Source: CAYJBH01 sp964368625 (GTDB lineage: Bacteria > Bacillota > Clostridia > Oscillospirales > Ruminococcaceae). Taken from it: a stretch of 64,000 bases of DNA. Location of the stretch: contig CAYJBH010000011.1 in NCBI GenBank assembly GCA_964368625.1, forward strand, positions 9,804-73,803, given 5' to 3'. Position numbers and translations under genes: made by a program. The notes beneath the pieces were generated by a model. The model was not told the DNA's origin and made no database searches. It saw only the letters and a program-made list of their open reading frames with translations. Shown here piece by piece: positions 17,092 through 25,097 of the stretch (within the stretch, counting starts at the first letter, position 1; the number at the start of each line of letters is the position of its first letter).

Positions 17092-18963
17092 ATGTCAAAA
17101 TTGAACAGCGGTTTCTATGGACTATTATTTGTTGTATTACTTTCGGTTCAACTAACAAGAGAGACAAATGGACGCTCAATGTTTGAACTTATTGCAACAT
17201 CTGCAATGTCTCTAATAATCGGATTTATATTTTTACTTCCATTTTGCTATAAGGGTAGCAGAAAAACAAGTCAACTGCAGAGCATGTTAATTTCTATTGT
17301 ACTTGCAATGGGGCTAATAATAACAGTATTTGATACTTTTAAATATTACAATTTAACTAGCCAAGAACCGATAAACTTTATCATGGTTGCCTTGATCTTA
17401 TTTGCTGTTGCATTTTATGCAGGCTTACTAAATAATAGTGCAGTAAAAACCGCTGGTCTTTTTGTAAGTTTTCTGCTCATTGCTGTATTGCTAACAATTG
17501 CTATGTTTAATCTACCACATGCAAGTGTTTCGAATATAGAACCGGGGTTTAATATAAATAATGTGTTGATTATTGACGATTTATTAACAGTTGCACCGTT
17601 AATTCCTGCAATAGTAGTAATAAATAACAATGAGTTAAAGGTTGGCAAATTAAGTGTTCTAATGATATCGGTGTTTATTTTAGTTGCCATATTTAACATA
17701 CTGGCCGAGATGGTTTTTGGAAATAACCTTATGTTTTTTGATGTGCCGACAAATGCACTGGCCATTGTTGGCGAACTTTCTATTTTTAGACGCTTGGATA
17801 TAGTACTAGCTGCAATATTCTTTCTTACCGGATGCATGAAAATGTCTCTATTTAGCAACGCAATTGCATATCAATTAAATCAAAAAAGATACTATATAAT
17901 AATGGCAATTACTGTAATTACATGCATTGTCTTAAATGAAATTTCTTTTGAGGTGTTACCGATAATAGTTGGAGCATTGTCGATAATTGTTTCAATCTTA
18001 TTTCTTGTCCCTTATAAAAAAATCATTAAGCTAGCTGTTTTGGTTCCGATTGTATTTTTATCCGGTTGTGGCGGAACTGAGTTACAGGAGCGAGCAGCTG
18101 TAACAATGACCTTTGTAGACCTTGAAGATGAATATAAAGTTTCATTGTTGGTATGCACCGAATATGAAGAAAATGGGCCATCCGTTTCACTTATTTCCGG
18201 TAGTGGAGAAACATTCTCCTCGGCTCTTTATGACGTTGCTAAAGAGGTTAATGGTGAGCTATATATGGGCCAGAGCGAGCTTATATTGTTAGGAAAGGGT
18301 TTTACTGATAAGGGTATCGGTGAATTGTTGCCACAACTTTATGAAACTAAGATGACAGATGGTAATGCCTTTATATATCTTAGTGAGTATACAGAGAATG
18401 ACTTAAAAGAGAATGAGGGTGCGTTACTTGATGCAACCGGATCAATTCTTCGCCAAAGTGAAAGTAATCGACTAACTCAGATGCAAATTTATGGCATTAG
18501 TATAAATGAGAATGGGCTAGTTGATGGAATGATCCCGGTTGTGGATGTATTTGAATATAAGGGGGCAGTTGCAACTAAAGGGGTAATATATAACAATGGA
18601 GTAGGTGTTTCTACAGTTATTCGGGAACAGCTAGAATTAATTTATGCCATAAACTCAAACCGCCAAAGGATTGCTGTCGTTTATGAATATGAGGGTAATG
18701 AAAAGGTAACCGGTGTTAGTGAGATTTATTCCGAAATGTCATACGATAACGACAAGCTTGATATAGAAGTAGAATGCGTGCCAGATGAAAGTTTATCTCA
18801 AGAAGAATTAGATATAATAAGAATTTCATTTGCTAAAGATATAGAAGAAGTTATATTAATATCTATTGAAAGCGATGTTGATATTTTTTCTATCGAACAG
18901 CGGTTTAATATTGAATTATCTAATATAAAAAAACTAAATACTACTGTAAAGTTTAAGTCATAA
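17092..18963 (+). CDS. Fused spore germination protein: GerB permease plus GerC lipoprotein domains
   Basis: A single open frame of 623 residues. Residues to about 308 form ten hydrophobic helices like the APC-type GerB subunit. There follows KLAVLVPIVFLSGCGG, a lipoprotein signal with lipobox LSGC (Cys326, codon at 18067), then about 300 residues of GerC-type soluble domain (SGSGETFSSALYDVAKEVNGELYMGQSELILLGKGF in blocks, GIGELLPQLYETKMTDG). Normally these are separate genes. No in-frame internal start with a suitable ribosome binding site precedes the C part. ATG 17092 is preferred over 17086 because GGAG lies seven bases upstream. Signal peptidase II may split the product. Confidence 0.85.
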   Translation: MSKLNSGFYGLLFVVLLSVQLTRETNGRSMFELIATSAMSLIIGFIFLLPFCYKGSRKTSQLQSMLISIVLAMGLIITVFDTFKYYNLTSQEPINFIMVALILFAVAFYAGLLNNSAVKTAGLFVSFLLIAVLLTIAMFNLPHASVSNIEPGFNINNVLIIDDLLTVAPLIPAIVVINNNELKVGKLSVLMISVFILVAIFNILAEMVFGNNLMFFDVPTNALAIVGELSIFRRLDIVLAAIFFLTGCMKMSLFSNAIAYQLNQKRYYIIMAITVITCIVLNEISFEVLPIIVGALSIIVSILFLVPYKKIIKLAVLVPIVFLSGCGGTELQERAAVTMTFVDLEDEYKVSLLVCTEYEENGPSVSLISGSGETFSSALYDVAKEVNGELYMGQSELILLGKGFTDKGIGELLPQLYETKMTDGNAFIYLSEYTENDLKENEGALLDATGSILRQSESNRLTQMQIYGISINENGLVDGMIPVVDVFEYKGAVATKGVIYNNGVGVSTVIREQLELIYAINSNRQRIAVVYEYEGNEKVTGVSEIYSEMSYDNDKLDIEVECVPDESLSQEELDIIRISFAKDIEEVILISIESDVDIFSIEQRFNIELSNIKKLNTTVKFKS

Positions 18964-19020
18964 AAATATTGTAAAAATTGGTAACTTTAATGAAAATTAG
19001 GTGAAAAATTGACTTAATAT

Positions 19021-19049
19021 TTGCAATTGTTTTTGTTCTGTGATAAAAT
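19021..19049 (+). promoter_or_regulatory. SigA-type promoter for the zinc-ribbon/glycosyltransferase pair
   Basis: -35 TTGCAA (19021-19026), a 17-base spacer, and -10 TAAAAT (19044-19049). Confidence 0.65.
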
Positions 19050-19082
19050 AGCAACAGATTAATGAGTGGAAAGGAATTAGAA

Positions 19083-19775
19083 ATGAATTGCGTTAGTTGC
19101 AGTAGGGAAATACCGGAAAATGCAGCATTTTGCGGTTATTGTGGCACAGCGATAATAAATCAAAATATATCAGATATAAACACGCAGGAAATTGAAACTG
19201 TTGAGACAGTTGAGACAGTTTCACCAACAACAAATTTCACCATAGTTAATGAAACAACCTCCGATTCATCTGAAAATACTATCATCGAAGAGCCATCTGA
19301 AGAAACAATTACTGAAACCATTGATGAAAAGAATGATGGGATATCTACGGATGATAGAAGTTCAATTACATCTGTTTTTGTTGATGCAAAAGAACCTGAA
19401 GTTACGGTAATTAAAACAGATCACCTAGAAGCTCCACCGCTTAGATCAGACGATACTGCTCATTATGCGCACAATGAATCAGTTAGATCAACCATTTCTC
19501 CACAAATATTTAGTAATAATGATAATATTGTTAAAACGTCTACATTTTTCTGGATGATATTAATATTGGCGATTCCATTTGTTAATCTTATAATGTTACT
19601 TATATGGAGCTTTTCAGAAAAAATAAATAAAAATAAACGTAATTTTTCACGAGCCGCTCTTATATGGGCTGGAATTTGGATAGTATTCTCTATTATAATA
19701 TTAATTATTACAATAATTAACATCATAGCATTTGGTGAATACTTTTTAGCACCCTTTTTGGCGTTTGGGTACTAA
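19083..19775 (+). CDS. Zinc-ribbon membrane protein with acidic linker
   Basis: Function unknown. 230 residues from this start: an N-terminal zinc ribbon (CVSC and CGYCG), an acidic, Thr/Glu-rich disordered linker (about residues 25-140, including ETVETVETV repeats), then two hydrophobic helices at about 152-175 and 192-220. ATG 19062 is in frame, but AAAGGA precedes 19083. The architecture resembles other zinc-ribbon membrane proteins of Firmicutes such as the TM2 protein at 3802. It overlaps the glycosyltransferase start by one base (TAATG). Confidence 0.75.
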   Translation: MNCVSCSREIPENAAFCGYCGTAIINQNISDINTQEIETVETVETVSPTTNFTIVNETTSDSSENTIIEEPSEETITETIDEKNDGISTDDRSSITSVFVDAKEPEVTVIKTDHLEAPPLRSDDTAHYAHNESVRSTISPQIFSNNDNIVKTSTFFWMILILAIPFVNLIMLLIWSFSEKINKNKRNFSRAALIWAGIWIVFSIIILIITIINIIAFGEYFLAPFLAFGY

Positions 19776-20755
19776 TGATAGGAGTAGTAATTCCGAATTT
19801 AAACGGAGATAAATGGCTTTTAGACAGTATTCGTTCGGTACTTGACGGTGATTATAAAGATATAGATATAATAGTTGTTGATAACGGAAGCACCGATAAT
19901 AGCAGAGAAATTATAGAATCCTTTGTTGGTGAGCCGGTTAGAGGCATCTATCTTGATTATAATACAGGATTTTCACATGCTGTTAATCTTGGTATTCGAG
20001 AATCAAAGGGTGAGTATGTAGCACTTTTTAATAATGATGCTTTTGCTGAAAAGGCTTGGCTTAGCCAATTAAAGAAAACTATGGATACCAATGATAAAAT
20101 ATTTTCAGTTTCAACCCTCATGTTACAATATAAAGACAGCAGCCTTTGTGATGACGCGGGGGACTATGTAAATCTTTTTGGATGGGCTTGTAAACGTGGA
20201 GATGGCTTGTCAGCACAAAGGTATTCTCGAGAGTGTGAGATTTTCACAGCATGCGGAGGCGCCGCGCTATACAGAAGAAGTGTTTTAGAAGAAATTGGTT
20301 TATTTGATGAAACATTCTTTGCCTACCTCGAAGATGTAGATATCGGATGGCGAGCAAGAAATGCTGGCTATATTAACGTATTTTGCCCAGCTGCTAAATG
20401 CAAACATATTTGCAGTGCCACTACCGGCAGTAAATACAATGATTTTAAATCAATACAAAGCGGTAGAAACAACATACTATTGCCATATAAAAATCTTCCT
20501 CTTCTGTTTTTATTAATAGATTTGCCGTTTTTAATTTTTGGATATCTTATTAAAGTTCTGTTTTTTTGTATAAGAGGGTACGGTAAGCCTTTTTTAAAGG
20601 GTGCCGGTGAAGCTTTTAACTGCTTTAGTAAAATTAAAAAACATCCGTTTAAATTTAAAAATACTCTTTGTTACATAAAGAATCAATGGAGTATGATCTG
20701 TGGCATATTCGTTTATATTGATTACAGGGTAAGGCGATATTTTGGATGGAAATAA
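19775..20755 (+). CDS. Family 2 glycosyltransferase (rhamnosyltransferase-like)
   Basis: GT-A fold transferase, 326 residues. The nucleotide-sugar motif is VVDNGSTDNS (about residues 35-44), the metal-site region is ALFNNDAFAE (about 86), and the acceptor/catalytic region is FFAYLEDVDIGWRARNAG (about 187-204). A C-terminal hydrophobic stretch (about 243-272) suggests membrane attachment. Similar proteins add rhamnose or related sugars to cell-surface glycans; the sugar here is unknown. It is coupled to the zinc-ribbon gene and followed by a terminator. Confidence 0.85.
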   Translation: MIGVVIPNLNGDKWLLDSIRSVLDGDYKDIDIIVVDNGSTDNSREIIESFVGEPVRGIYLDYNTGFSHAVNLGIRESKGEYVALFNNDAFAEKAWLSQLKKTMDTNDKIFSVSTLMLQYKDSSLCDDAGDYVNLFGWACKRGDGLSAQRYSRECEIFTACGGAALYRRSVLEEIGLFDETFFAYLEDVDIGWRARNAGYINVFCPAAKCKHICSATTGSKYNDFKSIQSGRNNILLPYKNLPLLFLLIDLPFLIFGYLIKVLFFCIRGYGKPFLKGAGEAFNCFSKIKKHPFKFKNTLCYIKNQWSMICGIFVYIDYRVRRYFGWK

Positions 20756-20766
20756 CACAAATATAA

Positions 20767-20803
20767 CAGCCCGGAAAGCTAAAAAGCTTTTCCGGGCTGT
20801 TTG
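20767..20803. terminator. Bidirectional Rho-independent terminator
   Basis: A GC-rich stem CAGCCCGGAAAGCT against AGCTTTTCCGGGCTG (one bulged T) with an AAAA loop, then TTTGTTGTT. It lies between convergent genes and can serve both strands. Confidence 0.85.
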
Positions 20804-20820
20804 TTGTTACATATTTTTAA

Positions 20821-22152
20821 TTATTCTGCAGTTAGCGCCGCCATAGTTATATAGTTATATGGTTGGTTAAAATGGGGGAGGAAGAAAATATCTAACAATT
20901 TTAGCTTGTCAATTGTAATCTTTTCCTGAACTGCGAGTGAAAACATATGAATAGCCATTGAAATATCAAACTCAGATGCAATCTGTGCACCAAGTACTAT
21001 ACGAGTTTTCTTATCATAAACTATTCTAATTTTTACCTTTGCATTCTCTCCCTTAATAAACCCGGGCTTTTGCAAATCCTCAAAATCAGTAGCAACAGCA
21101 TCATATCCAAATTTTTTTGCTTTACATAATGTTAAGCCTGTTGAAACCATCTTCAAATCCCATATGCAGATACCGTTTGAACCTTGTACTCCAATTGTTT
21201 CAAGAGCGGTTCCACAAACATTATGGCCGGCAATAACACCAGAACGAACAGCATTTGTAGCAAGTGCTATATAGTTAATGTCGTTTATTGAATTATCATA
21301 AACTACTGCACAGTCGCCAATAGCGTAAACATCCTTAATACTGGTTTCCTGATTTTTAGATACTATATATGCTCCATTTTTAAATAATTCTAGGCTATCC
21401 TTTCCAAGCTCATTATTAGGTCTAAAGCCAACAGCCATAACAACCATATCAGCTTTATATTCAGCCTTATCAGTAACAACAGATTCAACCTTACCATTGC
21501 CTTTTATCTGCTTAACTGCTTGATTAAATGCTACGGTAATTCCATTATCCTCAAGACATTTATGCATTAACTTTGTAAAATCTTCATCATAATAGTTAAC
21601 TAAGCAGCTATCAGCAATGTCAATTAATACAACATTTTTGTTAAGACGCTTAAAGGCCTCTGCAAGCTCAACACCAATGTATCCCGCTCCAATTACAGCA
21701 ACATCATTAATGTCGTTAGATTCAAGTTTCTCAATTACCTCAGCAGCATTTTGATAAAGTTTTACCTTCTGTACATTTTCAAGATCTTTTCCTTCAATGT
21801 TAGGAATTATTGGCAGAGATCCTGTTGCCAATATCAACTTATCATATTCTTGTTCAACTAAGCTGCCATTAACCTCGGCCTTAACAATCTTATTAGAGTA
21901 ATCTATCTGTGTTACCTCGGAATTCATATATACCTTTGCACCCTTAGATTCCAAGGTTTCTTTATTGGAATAAAACAAACCATCTGCGCCATCTATCTGT
22001 TTACCAATCCATAGAGCCATTCCACAGCCTAAAAAACTAATATTACTATTTCTGTCAAATACTATAACCTCGTTACCTTGATAATTATCAAGAATTGTGT
22101 TAATTGCAGCTACACCGGCATGATTTGCGCCAATTACAACTATTTTGCTCAT
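20821..22152 (-). CDS. nox: NADH oxidase / CoA-disulfide reductase-family flavoprotein
   Basis: FAD-dependent pyridine nucleotide-disulfide oxidoreductase of 443 residues. The FAD motif VVIGANHAGVAA, the single redox cysteine in SFLGCGMALWIG (about residue 43), the NADH motif VAVIGAGYIGVELAEA (about 150) and the second FAD motif VYAIGDCAVV (about 275) are all present, followed by the dimerisation domain. The closest functional class is water-forming NADH oxidase, an oxygen-defence enzyme in anaerobes; CoA-disulfide or polysulfide reductase are alternatives. An in-frame ATG 15 bp upstream lacks a ribosome binding site, whereas GAAAGGAATTAAT precedes this start. The next downstream gene on this strand is a redoxin. 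Confidence 0.88.
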   Translation of the reverse strand: MSKIVVIGANHAGVAAINTILDNYQGNEVIVFDRNSNISFLGCGMALWIGKQIDGADGLFYSNKETLESKGAKVYMNSEVTQIDYSNKIVKAEVNGSLVEQEYDKLILATGSLPIIPNIEGKDLENVQKVKLYQNAAEVIEKLESNDINDVAVIGAGYIGVELAEAFKRLNKNVVLIDIADSCLVNYYDEDFTKLMHKCLEDNGITVAFNQAVKQIKGNGKVESVVTDKAEYKADMVVMAVGFRPNNELGKDSLELFKNGAYIVSKNQETSIKDVYAIGDCAVVYDNSINDINYIALATNAVRSGVIAGHNVCGTALETIGVQGSNGICIWDLKMVSTGLTLCKAKKFGYDAVATDFEDLQKPGFIKGENAKVKIRIVYDKKTRIVLGAQIASEFDISMAIHMFSLAVQEKITIDKLKLLDIFFLPHFNQPYNYITMAALTAE

Positions 22153-22227
22153 ATTAATTCCTTTCAAAAAATATTATCAAACAATAAAGATTACTATTAT
22201 TAATACTATATTATTATTTAATAATTG

Positions 22228-22776
22228 TCAATAGTTTGTTACAATTTTATTATTATTAGCGCCTAAAAGTTCTAATATTTCCGGTATATCTGTTATACTT
22301 TGAGAACGATGGATGTATTCAATTGTTTTATCAGGTTCTGTAAGAATTGTAACTGGCAACTGAACGTTGTTTTTGAGTGAATATTCATATGGTACATTGT
22401 GTTTCTTAGCCTGTTCTATAATTCGAAGAGCTTCAACAGATAATAACGATAAAGCAAATGTCACCTTTGGTAGATCGAAAGCCCTGTATAGAACAGAGTC
22501 AGCATCACATACAAGAGGGAAAGGCATATTCTTATACCCAGAAAACTCAGAAGGGGAGCCTTGAACAATGCAAATTAACGCACGATTCCCCTCAATAAAA
22601 CACCGGTAATTTCTTTTTAACCGTTCTATATAATATGCTGTAAATAAACAACCGGAATCACGAAAAAAAATTATTGTTGCCGGTTTGTTCGCGATTTCAT
22701 TGTAAAGCTTTTTGCCTGAACAGGTGGGTGTGTCAAACCCAAAGTTCGGAAATTTCTCGCCAATAAGCAATTTCAT
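22228..22776 (-). CDS. Peroxiredoxin-like (AhpC/TSA, thioredoxin-fold) protein
   Basis: 182 residues with the thioredoxin-fold opening (LIGEKFPNFGFDTPTCSGKKL) and IIFFRDSGCLFTAYYIERL, in which Cys falls at the peroxidatic position but the usual T-x-x-C context is altered to DSGC. The later FPLVCDADSVLYRAFDLP matches peroxiredoxins. It probably reduces peroxides or carries electrons near the NADH oxidase gene. GAGGA precedes the ATG at 22776; the start six codons earlier lacks one. Several other cysteines are present, so resolving chemistry is unclear. Confidence 0.7.
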   Translation of the reverse strand: MKLLIGEKFPNFGFDTPTCSGKKLYNEIANKPATIIFFRDSGCLFTAYYIERLKRNYRCFIEGNRALICIVQGSPSEFSGYKNMPFPLVCDADSVLYRAFDLPKVTFALSLLSVEALRIIEQAKKHNVPYEYSLKNNVQLPVTILTEPDKTIEYIHRSQSITDIPEILELLGANNNKIVTNY

Positions 22777-22846
22777 AAAAAAATCCTCATGCAATATATA
22801 TTGTTAATATATATTATTGCACAAGAATTGTAATTATAAACATAAA

Positions 22847-23026
22847 CCGCTGTGTCGTCTACACCGACAGTTACAACCCGCGTTAAGCAGGGTGGGTATG
22901 CCCGGCGATACGCTTCGCGCTCCCTTCTTCCGCCGTAGCGGGAGGTCTGCAAACCTACGTACTGACCAAAGCCCCCTTTTGTGAACTTGTAGGATTATAA
23001 TCGATGCATCCAATCGAGCACAGCAG
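22847..23026 (-). ncRNA. Structured non-coding RNA, probably 6S RNA
   Basis: A roughly 180-nt GC-rich block in an AT-rich setting with no reading frame. Its ends pair (CTGCTGTG at 23026 downward with CACAGCGG ending at 22847, then TCG/CGA), followed by CTACA/TGTAG and AGTT/AACT, giving a rod-like closing stem; interior hairpins include GGG-CATA-CCC and CCTGC/GCGGG. Length and rod architecture fit 6S RNA, the RNA polymerase mimic. It starts about 8 bp after the DUF1292 stop with a candidate -10 TAGAAT at 23042-23037. SRP RNA, tmRNA and RNase P signatures are absent. The identity is an inference. Confidence 0.5.
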
Positions 23027-23034
23027 TTTAATAT

Positions 23035-23346
23035 TTATTCTATTGTTTCTTCTATTTCGTAATCTTCAGAAAGTTGTGTTTCAAACAGTGCTATCACCTG
23101 TGAAAGTTCATCCTCATTCTCAACAATATCAAGAAACTCTTCTTCGCCATCATAGGCAGATCTCATAATAATGAATGGGGTTTCTTCATTAATGTTTTCT
23201 TCCTCATCTTCTTCATCTTCGTCAAACGGAACAAGTGCTACATACTCATTTTCTTTGTACTCAAGCTGTCCAATAATTTCAAAATCAAACTCATTACCTT
23301 CGTCGTCTTGTAATGTTATAATGTCGGGTGTATATTCTTCATTCAT
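23035..23346 (-). CDS. DUF1292 (YrzB-like) acidic protein
   Basis: 103 residues, very acidic. It has the family opening DIITLQDDEGNEFDFEIIG, the central EYVALVPFDEDEEDEEE, and the ending with FLDIVENEDEL. Function unknown; in many Firmicutes the family sits beside ruvX and DUF965. Here it lies downstream of sigE by 66 bp and directly before the structured RNA. Confidence 0.88.
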   Translation of the reverse strand: MNEEYTPDIITLQDDEGNEFDFEIIGQLEYKENEYVALVPFDEDEEDEEENINEETPFIIMRSAYDGEEEFLDIVENEDELSQVIALFETQLSEDYEIEETIE

Positions 23347-23412
23347 TTTAAAACCATCTTACCTTTTACTATTAATTCTATGTATATATTGTACACTTTC
23401 CGACAAAAAATG

Positions 23413-24132
23413 TCAAGCTAGTTGTTCAAGTTCGTCACGAAGATGTTTAATTATTTTCTTTTCTAATCTTGATATATAGCTTTGACTTATTCCAAGCTCA
23501 TCAGCAACCTCTTTTTGAGTTTTTTCATCTTTGCCAAACAATCCAAACCTCATCTCAATTATTTTTCTTTCCTTGTCCGGTAATCGTTTTACAGCTAGCA
23601 AAAGAGTGTTTTTTTCATCAGCTGTTTCAAGTTGTTTACCAACTATATCCTGTTCAGTAACTAATACATCACATAGTAGCAGTTCGTTGCCATCTGCATC
23701 AATGTTTAATGCTTCATCAATTGAAGTTTCATAGCGTTGATTGCCTACCTTTCTTAGGTACATAAGTATTTCATTTTCTATGCATCTGGTTGCATAAGTT
23801 GCAAACTTAATATTCTTATCAGGGTTAAAGCTTCCAACCGCTTTAATTAAACCTATTGTGCCAATTGAGATTAGATCTTCCATGTTTGGAATTGATTGAT
23901 CGAATTTTTTCGCTATATAAACAACTAATCTTAGGTTATGAACTATCAGTAGTTCTCTCGATGTAGGTTCCCTATTTTTAAGGCCAGCAAAAACAATCTT
24001 TTCCTCATCCGCTGTTAGTGGGGGAAGTAGCCGCTCGGGTCCGTTAATATAATATACATACTGTTCAGCCTGAAAAACTAGAATTAGCTTATTAAGTAGC
24101 TCTTTTGCCTTAAACTTTAATCTTTTGAGCAT
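23413..24132 (-). CDS. sigE: RNA polymerase sporulation sigma factor SigE precursor
   Basis: Mother-cell sigma factor made as inactive pro-SigE. The 239 residues start with an amphipathic prosequence (about the first 28 residues) that is cut by SpoIIGA. Region 2 (NLRLVVYIAKKFDQSIPNMEDLISIGTIGLIKAV, shown here in part) and region 4 (EVADELGISQSYISRLEKKI) are intact. It overlaps spoIIGA by 23 bp, the standard spoIIG operon order. Its regulon normally includes the spoIIIA operon at 27153. Confidence 0.96.
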   Translation of the reverse strand: MLKRLKFKAKELLNKLILVFQAEQYVYYINGPERLLPPLTADEEKIVFAGLKNREPTSRELLIVHNLRLVVYIAKKFDQSIPNMEDLISIGTIGLIKAVGSFNPDKNIKFATYATRCIENEILMYLRKVGNQRYETSIDEALNIDADGNELLLCDVLVTEQDIVGKQLETADEKNTLLLAVKRLPDKERKIIEMRFGLFGKDEKTQKEVADELGISQSYISRLEKKIIKHLRDELEQLA

Positions 24133-24973
24133 TGTTTAAAACCTCCATAAATTCTTTAGACAACAAACAGCTTGTTCCGTTAATATCTATACTTTGCTTC
24201 GTAAAACAAAGCTTAACTCCGTCAACAATCTTTTCTTCAACCTTAACAGAAACGGGGTAGAGACTTAGTGTTAGCTCGGTGCCGCCGATGCTATTTATTG
24301 GCAACACCGACATACCATGAGAAAGTTGAGCGTTTTTATGATAGTTTAAGTAACCTGTCCTTACTGTTTCCGGTAGAGATGCTTTACAGCTATTATAATC
24401 AATCAGTAATAACGGTGCATTATTAAGGATATCCTTCGCTGTAAAGCCATTATCATAACAGGCACTAAGATTAAAAACCGCTTCTTTAACTGTTATTTCA
24501 ATTCGTGTTGGTTTTTGTTCGGGAACGACAAAAACCATTCTAATAGCTGTTGCGCAGATATAAAGAACAAGCGTTGCTATTACTAAAAGAATGGCAGATA
24601 TATCAAAATAAATTTGAAAGTTTTTAAGAATAACACCATTTCCTCCTGTAAAGTAAAATAATAAAACAAGACCTGCCAGAAAACAGTTAAACGCTATATA
24701 CCAAATAAATCCTTTAATGTATCCACGTATGTTTGTTTTAAAAGCAATAAACAATAAAATATTTGTTACTAATAACTTAATGATAATTTGAAATATAATT
24801 GCAGGGGTTGGCAGAAATATTAAGAATGATGCAAGTCCTCCGAAAATTGCTGAAGCTAATATTCGCCACCTGTTAACATTAATACCAGAAAATCTAGCGC
24901 TGCATAATAACAGGGTGTAGTTAATCAACACCCCCTGAATAAACAACATATCAATATACATTACAGTTTTCAT
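24110..24973 (-). CDS. spoIIGA: Pro-SigE processing peptidase SpoIIGA
   Basis: Membrane aspartic protease that releases SigE from its prosequence after SpoIIR signalling. 287 residues: five hydrophobic helices in the first 150, then a cytosolic domain. The active-site segment reads ACYDNGFTAKD, where Bacillus has a D-S/T-G-N core; the Asp and Gly are kept. The C-terminal part matches through LLIDYNS and LPINSIGG. The ATG lacks a Shine-Dalgarno sequence; a second ATG four codons later (24961) is possible. It is coupled to sigE. Confidence 0.92.
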   Translation of the reverse strand: MKTVMYIDMLFIQGVLINYTLLLCSARFSGINVNRWRILASAIFGGLASFLIFLPTPAIIFQIIIKLLVTNILLFIAFKTNIRGYIKGFIWYIAFNCFLAGLVLLFYFTGGNGVILKNFQIYFDISAILLVIATLVLYICATAIRMVFVVPEQKPTRIEITVKEAVFNLSACYDNGFTAKDILNNAPLLLIDYNSCKASLPETVRTGYLNYHKNAQLSHGMSVLPINSIGGTELTLSLYPVSVKVEEKIVDGVKLCFTKQSIDINGTSCLLSKEFMEVLNNAQKIKV

Positions 24974-25029
24974 GTTTTATAGTATATCAATATAAAAAAG
25001 AAAAAATTGTCATTATCTGTTTTTATAAA

Positions 25030-25076
25030 AAATAAATATCCATTACAAGGTATTGCTATACTTTGTAATGGATATT
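25030..25076 (-). terminator. Terminator after the SGNH hydrolase gene
   Basis: A 19-bp stem with one G-T pair (AATATCCATTACAAGGTAT, 25035-25053, against 25058-25076), followed on the minus strand by TTTATTTTTTAT. It separates the hydrolase from spoIIGA. Confidence 0.8.
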
Positions 25077-25097
25077 AAAGTTATTAATGAGTGTTTT

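Noticed and set aside
22847..23026. SRP RNA, tmRNA or a misassembled rRNA fragment as an explanation for the GC-rich block
   Set aside because: No GGAAG/GNRA SRP signature, no tRNA-like ends of tmRNA, and no rRNA-like conserved segments; the length is also wrong.
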